Of a DNA stretch of 64,000 nucleotides, positions 52,205 through 61,120 are shown piece by piece (position 1 is the stretch's first letter; the number at the start of each line of letters is the position of its first letter). The notes beneath the pieces were generated by a model. That model was not told where the DNA came from, searched no databases, and saw nothing but the letters and a program-made list of their open reading frames with translations. A program made the position numbers and the translations under genes. Source of the DNA: Pontibacter liquoris (GTDB taxonomy: Bacteria > Bacteroidota > Bacteroidia > Cytophagales > Hymenobacteraceae); NCBI RefSeq assembly GCF_022758235.1, contig NZ_JALEBG010000002.1, positions 310,001 through 374,000 on the forward strand, written 5' to 3'.

Positions 52205-52293
52205 CCCTGGACCTGCAACGCTCATCCCAGCCCTCTCCCACTAACTTTCTCCGGTAAAGGCAGTTTATACTTGCGCAACGTATAACCTGACCT

Positions 52294-53022
52294 ATGATCG
52301 TAAACGCCATTCCGGAAGGCTGGGAAGTGATTTACCAGCAGGCACATGGGGTGCTGGCAGCAGAGCTGGCTTACTACCTGAAGCCCAACCTGCAGTGCCC
52401 GCACTGGGTAGCCACCCTCATTGCCATTGCCAACCACGACAACCGCCAGAAAACATGGCAGGGAAAGGACGGCCTCACCCCCGCCGGTGCGCCGGCCGAT
52501 TTCGCGCTGCAGCCGCCAACCCTGGAACAGGCCGAAGCCCTGATGCACGCTGTGCCGTTTCAGGGCCAATGGGTTACGCTGCTCACCTCGATGCACATGA
52601 GTTTCCTCTATGAAAAGCTGCGGAGCACCGGCCAAGCGGCTGATATCTTCCTCAACAACCAACAGGCCCTGCAGCAGGCCTGCCGCAGGCACCTGCACAT
52701 CAGCAGCCGGGAAGCTAAAAAAGCGTATGCCATCCTGCAATGGTGCGACCGCCTCTCCCTTATACTTTGCCGGCAGGAGCTGCCCGCCGACGAACGTGCT
52801 CTTGAAATTACCGCCGGTCCGGATAACCAGACCTACTTTATAAGGCAATCAGGCGATGGGGCTCTGCACGTGCAGCCCTGGCCTTTTAGTTCGCGCCAGC
52901 TGGAGGTGCAGGTAGAATACCGGGTACTGAACCAGCTGCAGTTTAAAGACGATGACCAGCTGGCCGCCGCCCTACGCGCAGCAGTCGTAAAGTACCGCAA
53001 ATGGCGTTTTGCCCAGGTATAA
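52294..53022 (+). CDS. DUF3891 family protein
   Basis: A cytoplasmic protein of 242 residues from an uncharacterised family. Conserved-looking features are VIYQQAHGVLAAELAYYL near the start, IANHDNRQ (about 46-53), a HMSFLY helix in the middle, AILQWCDRLSLILC, and PWPFSSRQLEVQVEYR toward the end. The scattered His/Asp residues (AHG, NHD, HMS, CDRLS) recall a metal-dependent helical hydrolase of the HD type, but this is only resemblance. No signal peptide is present. It is preceded by a repeat-rich island and is not in a clear operon. Confidence 0.8.
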   Translation: MIVNAIPEGWEVIYQQAHGVLAAELAYYLKPNLQCPHWVATLIAIANHDNRQKTWQGKDGLTPAGAPADFALQPPTLEQAEALMHAVPFQGQWVTLLTSMHMSFLYEKLRSTGQAADIFLNNQQALQQACRRHLHISSREAKKAYAILQWCDRLSLILCRQELPADERALEITAGPDNQTYFIRQSGDGALHVQPWPFSSRQLEVQVEYRVLNQLQFKDDDQLAAALRAAVVKYRKWRFAQV

Positions 53023-53146
53023 AAGCTGTTAAATCATGGTATCCGCAGCCCCGGGCAGTAACCCGGGAGGCCCTGACCCAAGTATACACTGCTACCAGAA
53101 GCTTTTTAAAGCCCATACTTAATCAACAAAAACGAGCGAGCGGGAG

Positions 53147-53464
53147 ATGAATATAATTGAATCGAATGACGAAGAACTGCGGCGACTGATCTTTGAACGG
53201 GATAAAGTTATTGTGAAATTTATAGACGAGCATTGCCCGGTATGTAAAAGGCTTGCTCCCGGCTTTACCAACATGGCCGCTAAGCCTGCTTACCAAAATA
53301 TTACGTTTGTGCGCATGCACGCCAAAGAAAACCCGGTTTCCAGCCAGGAAGTTAAAATGACGGGCACCCCATTCTTTGCCACCTACAAAAACGGCACCCT
53401 GCTCGATTGCGGTATCGTCTCTACCGAAGATGCCCTCCAGAACATGCTGCAAAAGCTGCTTTAG
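53147..53464 (+). CDS. Thioredoxin-like protein with CPVC motif
   Basis: A 105-residue cytoplasmic thioredoxin-fold protein. EHCPVCKRLAPGF places the redox pair at Cys30/Cys33, with the uncommon Pro-Val between the cysteines instead of Gly-Pro. The cis-proline is in TGTPFFATYKNG (Pro74), and the C-terminal helix is complete. It probably reduces or oxidises thiols of particular partners; in a bacillithiol user (bshC is present at 61120) it could belong to that thiol system, but this is only inference. It stands alone between DUF3891 and DUF4403 genes. Confidence 0.9.
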   Translation: MNIIESNDEELRRLIFERDKVIVKFIDEHCPVCKRLAPGFTNMAAKPAYQNITFVRMHAKENPVSSQEVKMTGTPFFATYKNGTLLDCGIVSTEDALQNMLQKLL

Positions 53465-53560
53465 GCTCGGGCCCCAATTAGTTTGGTACGACCCTTGCCT
53501 GTTATAGCTGAACTGAAAAAGACGTCGTAACTTGCGCCGCTTTTTAAGGAGGCCTGAATC

Positions 53561-55006
53561 GTGAAAAAATTATCCCTGTCCCTGCTTTTATCTGTTGCAT
53601 TTGCCGGCTCGCTGGCGCTGCCCGGCTGCTCGAGCACCGAAATGCTAACGGCCTCGGCGCCCGCAACGGCTACTGTCGCGCCGGTGTACCAGCCCCGGCT
53701 ATCGGCTGTTACGGTGCCTGTCTCCATCTCCATCACAGCCATTGAGCAGCGCCTGAACCAGGAAGTAAATGGTGTTTTATACAAAGACGACAAGCTGGAA
53801 GGCGATAATGTGGCCGTAACCGTGACCAAGCAGGGGCTGCTGCGCGTGCGTGCCGAGAAAGACAAAATATACTTTAGCGTGCCGCTGCACATTTATGCCA
53901 AAGGCCGCTGGAAGTGGGATCCTTGCAAGCTCTGCCCCGCCATTGATAAAACTGAAGACACCAGCTTCGACATGGTCATTAAAACAACCAGCAAGGTCAG
54001 CCTGACGGAGGATTACAAGCTAAATACCGTAACAAGCGGCGACTTTGAATGGGGCGAAACCAAGCCAACCCTGCAGCTGGGCCCGCTCTCCATTGGCCTG
54101 GCCCGTTTTGTGGAGCCTGCCATGCGCCAACAGATGGCCACGCTTACCAAACAGCTGGACAAGGAGCTGCAGCGCCACCTGGACATGCGCAAGTATGTGT
54201 CGCAAGCCTGGTTGCTGATGCAGGAGCCCGTAAAGCTGGACAACAACATGAACGCCTGGCTCACCATCGTTCCCAAAGAAGTACGCATTGCCCCGCTGCA
54301 GGCCACCGACGGTATGCTGCGCACGCGCCTGGGCATTACCTCGTATATGGCGGTAACCACCAACGGCAAGCCTGCCGTGCAGCTGAATAAAAACCTGCCA
54401 AAGCTCATCGTGGACAACCGCCTCAGCGATGCCATTCAGATCGGCTTAACGGCTGGTATACCCTATGAGCATGCCAGCAAATTGTTACAGCAGCAGGTGG
54501 CCGGGCAAACCTATACTTTTGATGGTGGCAAAAGCCAGCTCAAAGTAAACAACGCCTCACTGCTGCCCGGCGGTGAGCAACTGGTGCTGATGCTGGATGT
54601 GAACGGCAAGACCAAAGCCGGCCTGTTCACCAAAAAGATCGTGGGGAAAGTATACCTGCGTGGTACCCCGTATTATGATGCGGCCACGGCGACGATCAGG
54701 GTGCGGGACGTGGACTATGACCTGGATACCAAAGACAAACTGCTGAACACGGCCAGCTGGCTGGCCAAGAACAAGTTCAAAGACATGATTCAGCAGCAGG
54801 TGAATTTTCCGGTGCAAAGCCAGTTGAACGACGCCCGCCAGCTGCTGCAGGTGGCGCTGGATAAACAGGGCCGCATAAACGAATCGTTGCTGCTGCAGGG
54901 TAAAATTCAGGATATAGCCCCCGATGCAATCTACCTCACGCCCGAAGGGATAAAGGTGGTGGTAAATGCCACCGGCAACCTTACCGCTACCATAGACAAA
55001 CTATAA
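53561..55006 (+). CDS. DUF4403 family lipoprotein
   Basis: An envelope protein of 481 residues, function unknown. The start is a GTG at 53561 directly before a lipoprotein signal (KKLSLSLLLSVAFAG ... LPGC, Cys23). The rest is mostly beta-strand and helix typical of DUF4403: TVPVSISITAIEQRLNQEVN, LHIYAKGRWKWDPCKLCPAI, GDFEWGETKPTLQLGPLSI, and a repeated pattern near the end (ATIRVRDVDYDLDTKDKLLN). The fold may belong to the SMP/TULIP-like lipid-binding group, from memory of the family, so a lipid-transport role is possible. A hairpin terminator follows within 25 bases. Confidence 0.87.
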   Translation: MKKLSLSLLLSVAFAGSLALPGCSSTEMLTASAPATATVAPVYQPRLSAVTVPVSISITAIEQRLNQEVNGVLYKDDKLEGDNVAVTVTKQGLLRVRAEKDKIYFSVPLHIYAKGRWKWDPCKLCPAIDKTEDTSFDMVIKTTSKVSLTEDYKLNTVTSGDFEWGETKPTLQLGPLSIGLARFVEPAMRQQMATLTKQLDKELQRHLDMRKYVSQAWLLMQEPVKLDNNMNAWLTIVPKEVRIAPLQATDGMLRTRLGITSYMAVTTNGKPAVQLNKNLPKLIVDNRLSDAIQIGLTAGIPYEHASKLLQQQVAGQTYTFDGGKSQLKVNNASLLPGGEQLVLMLDVNGKTKAGLFTKKIVGKVYLRGTPYYDAATATIRVRDVDYDLDTKDKLLNTASWLAKNKFKDMIQQQVNFPVQSQLNDARQLLQVALDKQGRINESLLLQGKIQDIAPDAIYLTPEGIKVVVNATGNLTATIDKL

Positions 55007-55029
55007 GTTTTGCTGCTACACAGCGCCCG

Positions 55030-55059
55030 AAAGGAGCATCCGGTACCGGGTGCTCCTTT
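55030..55059 (+). terminator. Hairpin terminator after the DUF4403 gene
   Basis: AAAGGAGCA and TGCTCCTTT enclose a CCGG/CCGG inner stem (55030-55059), followed by TATTTT. The rest of the 294-base gap to the next gene shows nothing further except one AAGTATA motif. Confidence 0.85.
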
Positions 55060-55300
55060 TATTTTGCGGCCGCAGTAGTTTTTTCTAGACGGGTTCGGAA
55101 TGGTTTTTCTGCTGGTTTTAACTCCTGGCAGGCGGGCTGTTTTCATGCGCCTGTTGCCCTCACAGCTAGGCTTTCCGGCTTGGGCCACACGTGTGCGCTG
55201 CGCCTTTTAAAGTATAAACCGGGCCGGGCCGCTTTAACCCCAGCTTAAAACTGCCGTATCAAAACAGCACGAACCGTATAACCTGCACAAAAAACAAACT

Positions 55301-56263
55301 ATGCCCAGACCTTCTCTAAAAGAGATTTTCCCATTATTTAAAACATCCATCAGCGGCTTTACGGCTGATAATGCCCTGAGCCTGGCTGCTGCGCTTGCCT
55401 TTAATGCCATTTTTTCCATCCCGCCGCTCCTGATCATTGTGATCCGGGCAGCCGGTTTTTTCCTGGGAGATGAGGCAGTATCAGGCAGGCTGGCCGAACA
55501 GATATCGGGGGCCGTGGGCGAAGGGGCAGCCGAGGGCATCCAAACCATCATTGAGAATGCCAAAATGAGCGACTCCGGCGGCATTAGTTTCTGGATTGGC
55601 CTGGGCACGCTGCTGTTTGCCGCCACCACTTTCTTTGCCACGCTGCAGCAATCGCTCAACAGCCTCTGGAACCTGAAAGTAAAACCCACCAACAATATTT
55701 TGTACATGGTAAAAGAGCGGGTGTTCTCTTTCGGTATCATTCTGAGCATTGCCCTGCTGCTGCTCGTGTCCTTCGTGATCAGCGCGGCCATTTCGATCCT
55801 GAGCGATTACCTGACCCGCTTTATTGCTGACGCAGCCGTGTGGTTGATCTGGCTGGTGGATTTTGTTGTGTCGGTGGGCCTTATTACGCTCTTGTTTGCG
55901 CTCATCTTCAAATACATGCCCGACGCCTACATCCGCTGGAAGGATACGCTCATCGGGGCTGCGGTTACGGCGCTGCTCTTCACCATTGGAAAGTTTCTCA
56001 TCAGCTGGTACATCGGCACCAGCGACCCCGGCTCTGCCTATGGCGCAGCAGGTTCGGTTATACTTATACTTGTCTGGATTTATTACTCGACCATGATCGT
56101 GCTTTTTGGCGCCGAGTTCACGCAGCAGTATGCCAACCGGTTCGGGCAACGGTTACGGCCCAAGCCCCACGCCGTGTTTGTGGAGGAGCGCGAAGTGCAC
56201 GAAGACCGCGACGATGTAGCCAGCGGCCGCCCCAAACCCGAGGGACGGTTTAACAAATCATAA
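55301..56263 (+). CDS. YihY/BrkB-family inner-membrane protein
   Basis: A six-helix membrane protein of 320 residues. The family pattern is clear: DNALSLAAALAFNAIFSIPPLLIIVI in helix 1, FATLQQSLNSLWNLK after helix 2, FKYMPDAYIRWKDTLIGAAVTALLFTIGKF, and SAYGAAGSVILILVWIYYSTMIVLFGAEFTQ at the end. The cytoplasmic tail is charged. Once named ribonuclease BN by error, the family has no proven function; transport or envelope roles are proposed. Its stop codon lies at the edge of a bidirectional terminator. Confidence 0.93.
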   Translation: MPRPSLKEIFPLFKTSISGFTADNALSLAAALAFNAIFSIPPLLIIVIRAAGFFLGDEAVSGRLAEQISGAVGEGAAEGIQTIIENAKMSDSGGISFWIGLGTLLFAATTFFATLQQSLNSLWNLKVKPTNNILYMVKERVFSFGIILSIALLLLVSFVISAAISILSDYLTRFIADAAVWLIWLVDFVVSVGLITLLFALIFKYMPDAYIRWKDTLIGAAVTALLFTIGKFLISWYIGTSDPGSAYGAAGSVILILVWIYYSTMIVLFGAEFTQQYANRFGQRLRPKPHAVFVEEREVHEDRDDVASGRPKPEGRFNKS

Positions 56264-56304
56264 ATTAAAAAGCCTGCTCCCCCACGGAGCAGGCTTTTTA
56301 ATTT
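56262..56304. terminator. Perfect 19-bp bidirectional terminator
   Basis: AAATTAAAAAGCCTGCTCC (56262-56280) pairs with 56286-56304 around CCCAC. The stem begins inside the stop codon of the YihY gene and serves the convergent rlmN gene as well. Confidence 0.93.
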
Positions 56305-56343
56305 ATACGTTTCCGCTTCAGCAAAACGGCCGTTATATGCTTG

Positions 56344-57417
56344 TTAGGCAGTTTCTTTCTGCTTTACTGCCAGCTGCCCGCAGGCCGCATCGATATCTTT
56401 GCCCCGGCTGCGGCGCACATTTACCTGCAGGCCACGGTCGGCCAGGTAATAGATAAAGTTTTGCCAGCGATCTTCGTTGGTGTTCTGGAAATCGGCGTTC
56501 TCGATCGGGTTATACTCGATGAGGTTGATCTTGCACGGGATAACCTTTGAAAAGCGCAGCAGCTCCTCGGCATCCTCCAGCGTATCGTTGAAGTTATCAA
56601 ACACAATGTACTCGTAGGTTACCTTGCGGCCCGTTACCTGGTGGTAGTGTTTCAGGGCATCGATCAGCGCCTCAAGCGAGTTGGTTTCGTTGATGGGCAT
56701 GATCTGGTTGCGCTTCTCGTCGTTGGCGGCGTGCAGCGACAGCGCCAGGTTAGCTTTTACGCCATCATCGGCCATCTTTTTGATCATCTTGGCAATGCCG
56801 GCGGTGCTCACCGTAATGCGGCGGGCGGCCATGCCCAGGCCGTCGTGCGACGTAATACGCTCGATGCTTTTCATCACGTTAGCATAGTTGAGCATCGGCT
56901 CGCCCATGCCCATGTACACGATGTTGGAAAGCGGCTCGCCATACTGCTTCATACTTTGCTCGTTGATGCGCACCACCTGGTCGTAGATCTCGGCGGCATC
57001 GAGGTTGCGGACGCGGTCCATATAGCCGGTTGCACAGAACTTACAGGTAAGCGAGCATCCTACCTGGCTGCTCACGCAGGCGGTTTTGCGCTCGTTGTGC
57101 GGTATCAGCACGCCCTCCACAATGTTGCTGTCGTAAAGCTTAAAAGCCGATTTGATGGTCCCGTCTTTGCTCAGCTGCTCGGTAGCCACCTGCACTGCGT
57201 TAATGGAAAAGTGCTGCTCCAGCTTTTCGCGCAAGGTCAGGCTGACGTTGTTCATCTCGGCAAACGACTGGGCCGCATGCTTCCAGAGCCACTCGTATAC
57301 CTGCTTGGCACGGAACGGTTTCTCGCCCTGCTCCACGAGCCAGGCTTTCAGGTCGTCCAGCGTTAGCTTCCGGATATCTTTCTTATTTAAAACAGGAATG
57401 TCTGCGATCAGATTCAT
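56344..57417 (-). CDS. rlmN: 23S rRNA (adenine-2503-C2)-methyltransferase
   Basis: A radical-SAM enzyme that methylates A2503 of 23S rRNA and A37 of some tRNAs. The [4Fe-4S] motif CSLTCKFC (Cys121, 125, 128) is intact. The two catalytic cysteines of the ping-pong mechanism are present as Cys114 (TACVSSQVGC) and Cys346 (DAACGQL), matching E. coli Cys118 and Cys355. MGMGEPMLNY, TVSTAGI and LALSLHAAND are further family blocks. Length (357) is normal. The thioesterase gene lies 18 bases upstream on the same strand, so they may be co-transcribed. Confidence 0.96.
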   Translation of the reverse strand: MNLIADIPVLNKKDIRKLTLDDLKAWLVEQGEKPFRAKQVYEWLWKHAAQSFAEMNNVSLTLREKLEQHFSINAVQVATEQLSKDGTIKSAFKLYDSNIVEGVLIPHNERKTACVSSQVGCSLTCKFCATGYMDRVRNLDAAEIYDQVVRINEQSMKQYGEPLSNIVYMGMGEPMLNYANVMKSIERITSHDGLGMAARRITVSTAGIAKMIKKMADDGVKANLALSLHAANDEKRNQIMPINETNSLEALIDALKHYHQVTGRKVTYEYIVFDNFNDTLEDAEELLRFSKVIPCKINLIEYNPIENADFQNTNEDRWQNFIYYLADRGLQVNVRRSRGKDIDAACGQLAVKQKETA

Positions 57418-57435
57418 ACCACAAAATTACAAAAA

Positions 57436-57867
57436 TCATCCGGCTTTAGTTTCAATCTTTGCCTTTACTTCGTCGGGCAGCCCCATGAGCTTGCGCGTAG
57501 CGTAATTAAAGCACAGAATACCGGTCTTGGCATGGGCTACGTCTTTGCCATGCTGGTTTACCACGTGGTAGGTGATATCGAAGCCATACTTGCTTATTTC
57601 GTCAAACGCCATCTTTATTGTCAGGATGTCGCCGTAAAAGCCTTCGCCTTTGTACGCGATAGCCACATCGGCCATAATGATGCCGACCCCACCCAGGTCC
57701 AGCTCGCTGTAGCCGTAGTGGTGCAACAGCTGCAGGCGCGCTTCATGCAGGATAGACAGCAAGGCATCGTTGCCCAGGTGCCCGCCATAGTTGAGGTCGG
57801 TGATGCGTACGGGAATCGTAGCTTCGAAATGCGTGTGGGCAGGCAGGGTGATGTGGATGCGGGGCAT
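57436..57867 (-). CDS. Acyl-CoA thioesterase, hotdog fold (4HBT/YbgC type)
   Basis: A 143-residue single hotdog-domain thioesterase. FEATIPVRITDLNYGGHLGNDALLSI shows the catalytic Asp of the 4-hydroxybenzoyl-CoA thioesterase type (ITDLNYGGHLGN), and YKGEGFYGDILTIKMAF and VVNQHGKDVAHAKTGILCFNY follow. No signal peptide is present. It precedes rlmN on the same strand by 18 bases. The acyl-CoA substrate cannot be predicted. Confidence 0.88.
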   Translation of the reverse strand: MPRIHITLPAHTHFEATIPVRITDLNYGGHLGNDALLSILHEARLQLLHHYGYSELDLGGVGIIMADVAIAYKGEGFYGDILTIKMAFDEISKYGFDITYHVVNQHGKDVAHAKTGILCFNYATRKLMGLPDEVKAKIETKAG

Positions 57868-58180
57868 GGTTCTGCGGGTTGATTGTTGGTTGCTGATTGC
57901 TGGTTGAAAGCTGTTTATTGTTAGTTATTTATTATTAGATTGTTTTATTGTTGTAAAGTGGTTTTGCTGTTTTTGCCGGTGTGACACCGGAAAGGCCGGA
58001 ATGGAAGCACGTGCTTCCTGCAAATGAACCATACCGCCAATTCACCTTCCAACCATTTAACAATTTAACAATCTAACAATTGTCAACCAACAATCACCAT
58101 CCAACTACCAGCAATTTAACAATTAACCTGTTGCAGACAGCCGGCAAGTATGCTTACATTTGTAAAGTAACAGAAAAACA
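57868..58180. other. Low-complexity intergenic region with long inverted arms
   Basis: The left part is made of TTG/GGT/ATT runs (from GATTGTTGGTTG at 57881) and the right part of their complements (CAACCAACAATC at 58084-58095 and AACAATTTAACAAT-type runs). The two arms could pair imperfectly across about 190 bases. No gene is seen. The mnmD promoter is at the right end. Confidence 0.6.
58131..58162 (+). promoter_or_regulatory. Bacteroidota-type promoter for mnmD
   Basis: TTG (58131-58133) and a perfect -7 box TACATTTG (58155-58162) are 21 bases apart, giving a start near 58169 and a short leader to the ATG at 58181. It is the best-formed promoter in the window. Confidence 0.78.
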
Positions 58181-58870
58181 ATGCACCTCGAAATACGACA
58201 GACAAAAGACGGCTCTAATACCTTGTATGTGCCCGAATTAAACGAGCATTACCATTCGGTGCATGGGGCGTTACAGGAGTCGCAACATGTCTTTATCAAG
58301 CATGGGCTAGAGCACGTGCTTGCTACTAAAAAGGATATTAAGGTGCTGGAGGTGGGCTTCGGCACCGGCCTGAACGCCATCCTTACCTACCCGTTTGCTT
58401 TGGCGCAGAAAGCCTTTATCCAGTACGACTCGATCGAAAAGTTTCCGCTGCAAAATGATGTGGTAGCAGAGCTGGGCTACAACCAGGCCATCCTGAACCC
58501 GGAGCTGTACGAGGCTTTTCTGCAGATGCACCACGCGCCCTGGAACGAGCCGACCAGCCTGATCCCTTACTTCACGCTGCAGAAGATACACGAAACGTTG
58601 GAGGAGTTTATAGCGCCTGCCTCATACTACGACATTGTATACTTTGATGCCTTTGCTCCCGAAAAACAGCCGGAATTATGGGCTGACGCCATGTTTGCCA
58701 AGCTCTACAAGGCCATACGCCCGGGCGGCGTGCTGGTAACTTATTGTGCCAAAGGCTCCTTTAAGCGCAGCCTCAAAGCAGCCGGCTTTACCGTGGAGGC
58801 CCTGCCCGGCCCTCCCGGCAAACGCGAAATGACGCGCGGTGTAAAACCTGTTGCGGGCTTATACCTGTAG
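58181..58870 (+). CDS. mnmD: tRNA (5-methylaminomethyl-2-thiouridine)-methyltransferase, MnmD type
   Basis: Methylates the wobble uridine of some tRNAs in the last step of mnm5s2U formation, using SAM. This is the stand-alone methylase half of MnmC, without the FAD oxidase domain. SAM-binding VLEVGFGTGLNAILTY (56-71) is followed by YYDIVYFDAFAPEKQPELW (about 148-166), the MnmC hallmark. GGVLVTYCAKGSFKRSLKAAGF and a late LPGPPGKREMTRG follow. The 229 residues fit MnmD. A good promoter lies 18 bases upstream. Confidence 0.9.
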   Translation: MHLEIRQTKDGSNTLYVPELNEHYHSVHGALQESQHVFIKHGLEHVLATKKDIKVLEVGFGTGLNAILTYPFALAQKAFIQYDSIEKFPLQNDVVAELGYNQAILNPELYEAFLQMHHAPWNEPTSLIPYFTLQKIHETLEEFIAPASYYDIVYFDAFAPEKQPELWADAMFAKLYKAIRPGGVLVTYCAKGSFKRSLKAAGFTVEALPGPPGKREMTRGVKPVAGLYL

Positions 58871-59074
58871 GCTGCCGGCCGGTGCTGGTGCGTGCGGATT
58901 AGTGCCGTGGTAAAGCCCGTTCCCAACCGGAGGTTTAGCGGCCCGGCTGTTGCCATGCAACGTCGTTATCGGGCTAAACTAAAATTGTACTTTTTTGCCT
59001 TACCATTCTTTCTTTTTCGGAATAAAGTAGTAGCTTTCCGGGCATAAAAATCATCGAACTTTTAGCCCGAACAG

Positions 59075-59371
59075 ATGAAAAACATCCTTAAAAAAGTTAT
59101 AAAACCCTTCCTGCCAACCTACGAAGTGGTTTGTACAAATTACCATGTTATTCCCGGCATGCCGGTGAACGGAAATCACTCCAAGCACAAGTTTGAAAAA
59201 GGTGCGCAGGAAGAAGCCCGCAAATTTTATGTTAAGGTCATTAACTCGGATATGACCAAAACTATGGCGCCCGTGGAAGTGCACCTGAAGCGCCGCGGCA
59301 AAACCATCGAGAAAACCGAGTTTGGTCCTGTAAACGACCTGAAGAAATTCAAGATCCACTACAAAGGTTAA
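59075..59371 (+). CDS. Conserved-looking small protein, 98 residues
   Basis: Not recognised. The product is small, basic and soluble (MKNILKKVIKPFLPTYEVVC, later KGAQEEARKFYVKVINSDMTKTM and EVHLKRRGKTIEKTEFGP). The second half could form beta-strands (FYVKVIN, VEVHLKRRG, KFKIHYKG). Codon use is like the neighbouring genes, and a strong terminator follows within 30 bases, so the gene is probably real. No partner or operon is evident. Confidence 0.7.
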   Translation: MKNILKKVIKPFLPTYEVVCTNYHVIPGMPVNGNHSKHKFEKGAQEEARKFYVKVINSDMTKTMAPVEVHLKRRGKTIEKTEFGPVNDLKKFKIHYKG

Positions 59372-59396
59372 ACTACGCCGGCACACGCTGGCAGCA

Positions 59397-59439
59397 AAAA
59401 GCTCCTGCTATCGGCCTGGTGCCTGCAGCAGGAGCTTTT
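59397..59439. terminator. 13-bp hairpin terminator, bidirectional
   Basis: AAAAGCTCCTGCT (59397-59409) pairs with AGCAGGAGCTTTT (59427-59439) between two convergent genes. Confidence 0.88.
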
Positions 59440-59469
59440 CTGTTTATACTTGTTTCGCTAATACCCGGC

Positions 59470-60339
59470 TTAGTGCTGATGGAAGGTATCGGACACGAAC
59501 GAAAGCACTTTGGGCAGCGACTGCCGCCAATAGGTCCAGGTATGGCCGCCGTCCCGCACCCGGAACTCATGCGGAATTTCCTTTTTGCGCATGGCAATGT
59601 GCACCAGCGAATTGCCTTCATACAGGAAATCATCATCACCGCAGTCGATATACCACTTCACAGATTTAACCTGTTCTGCCGGCACGGTGTTGAGCAGCTG
59701 CAGTACGCTGTTATTTTTGTAATAGGCCTCCAGTTGAGCGGCGGATGCGGTTACCGTTTTGTTGCCGATTCGCTCAATAAAAGGCTTTGCTTCTTCCGGG
59801 GTAAGCGGCCCGGTGGCGGCGCTCAGCGGACAAGCCGAGGAGAACAGGTCGGGGTGGCGCAGTGCATACATAAACGAGCCGCCACCACCCATAGAAAGGC
59901 CGGCAATGGCGCGGTTCCTTTTATCGGCTTTGATCCGGTAGGTCTTCTCGATGAAAGGCATAAACTCTTCAAAAAAGAAATCCTCGTAGCGCCAGTCGCC
60001 GGTTTCGCTATTAAAGTAGCCCCGCTGGCCGGTATTGGCATCCGGCATTACAATGATCATGGGCGTGGCCGTGCCGTTCTTAATGGCTTTGTCGGCAATA
60101 TGCAGCACCTCCCCGAACTGCACCCAGCCGGTCTGGTCGTCGCCGGCGCCGTGTAACAGGTATAACACCGGGTAGCTGCGCTGGGAGGTCTCATAATCCG
60201 GGGGCAGATAAATGGCATACTTGCGGTTTGCTTTCAGGATCTTGCTTTTCAGCGACAGGTTATCTAGGACCTTGCCCGTTTGCGCAAACAGCAGCACAGG
60301 CACCAGAACCAAAAAAGCCAGAAGGAGTTGTTTTTTCAT
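59470..60339 (-). CDS. Exported alpha/beta-hydrolase esterase (esterase D / feruloyl-esterase-like)
   Basis: A secreted serine esterase of 289 residues. The signal peptide ends at about residue 19 (LLFAQ). YPVLYLLHGAGDDQTGW forms the oxyanion region and AIAGLSMGGGGSFMYAL carries the nucleophile Ser149. Asp235 or Asp236 (YIDCGDDDFL) and His266 (RDGGHTWTYW) complete the triad. The family acts on small esters such as feruloyl or acetyl groups on glycans, or S-formylglutathione in cytoplasmic relatives. The signal peptide favours a glycan-ester substrate, but no carbohydrate genes are adjacent. Confidence 0.88.
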   Translation of the reverse strand: MKKQLLLAFLVLVPVLLFAQTGKVLDNLSLKSKILKANRKYAIYLPPDYETSQRSYPVLYLLHGAGDDQTGWVQFGEVLHIADKAIKNGTATPMIIVMPDANTGQRGYFNSETGDWRYEDFFFEEFMPFIEKTYRIKADKRNRAIAGLSMGGGGSFMYALRHPDLFSSACPLSAATGPLTPEEAKPFIERIGNKTVTASAAQLEAYYKNNSVLQLLNTVPAEQVKSVKWYIDCGDDDFLYEGNSLVHIAMRKKEIPHEFRVRDGGHTWTYWRQSLPKVLSFVSDTFHQH

Positions 60340-60544
60340 AAAGCGTCGGGTGTTTTAAGTATGGGAAGATAAAGAACGTCCGGCGAAGTATAAAATTAAT
60401 CTGGCCCGTGCGCCTGCCACTGCTGGCTTATCAGGCAGAAAGAATATAGTATAAGGTAAATATAAGTATAGCAGGCACAAGCGGACGCTTGCGCCAGGAA
60501 AGTATGCAGGGGCTTGAACATGGAGAAGCTTGTGGTACTACAAC

Positions 60545-61120
60545 TTACCTCTGCTCCCAGACGCCATCGGGCATCACCACGGCATCCAGCGGCACATCAA
60601 AGGGATTGGGGTCGTCTATACTTGCCACAGGCGGGGCTAGTGAGAGGCCGATCTTTTGCACATCGGAGCGGCAGTCGGCCAGGAATCGGTCGTAGAAGCC
60701 TTTGCCATAGCCTACGCGCTGGCCGCTTTCGTCAAAGGCCAGCAGCGGTAGCAGCACCACATCCACCTCATGGGCATGAATGATGTGGGCATTCTGCGGC
60801 TCGGGTATGCCCCAGTTGTTCTCTACCAGCACGGCTTCGTCGGTGAGGTGGTGGTGGGTAAGGATGTTCTGGGCCACATCCGTTACGGGCACCGCTACGC
60901 GCACTTCGGGGTGCTCCAGGCGCAGCCGCTCAATAATGGGCCAGGTATTTACCTCGTTGTTTTTGAGGATGGGCAGAAACACATGCACCGTCTGGCCGGG
61001 TTGCAGTGGAAAGTACGCAAAAAACTGATCGGCAATGCGCCGGCTGCGCTCCTGCACCTCCGCTACCGGAAGCGCGCGCCGCTGCTGCAACATCAGGCTG
61101 CGTAACTCCGCTTTCCGCAT
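60545..61120 (-). CDS. 5-formyltetrahydrofolate cyclo-ligase
   Basis: Converts 5-formyl-THF to 5,10-methenyl-THF with ATP, recovering folate. The N-terminal basic stretch RKAELRSLMLQQRRAL, the folate-binding LPILKNNEVNTWPII region and the ATP/Mg motif RVGYGKGFYDRFLADC are typical. The late LDAVVMPDGVWEQ is the usual end. The 191 residues match the family. Its ATG overlaps the last base of the bshC stop (TAATG), so the two are translationally coupled in one transcript. Confidence 0.93.
   Translation of the reverse strand: MRKAELRSLMLQQRRALPVAEVQERSRRIADQFFAYFPLQPGQTVHVFLPILKNNEVNTWPIIERLRLEHPEVRVAVPVTDVAQNILTHHHLTDEAVLVENNWGIPEPQNAHIIHAHEVDVVLLPLLAFDESGQRVGYGKGFYDRFLADCRSDVQKIGLSLAPPVASIDDPNPFDVPLDAVVMPDGVWEQR

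Larger units (their letters stand above)
51541..52293. other. Intergenic island rich in TATACTT motifs and dispersed repeats
   Basis: No gene is supported in these 750 bases. Between 51581 and 51745 the TATACTT/AAGTATA heptamer occurs six times. Three repeat elements shared with 8,956-9,375, plus a shorter relative at 52000-52024, are listed separately. The promoter of the downstream DUF3891 gene should lie at the right end; a TATACTTG at 52266-52273 is one base from a -7 box. Confidence 0.75.
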
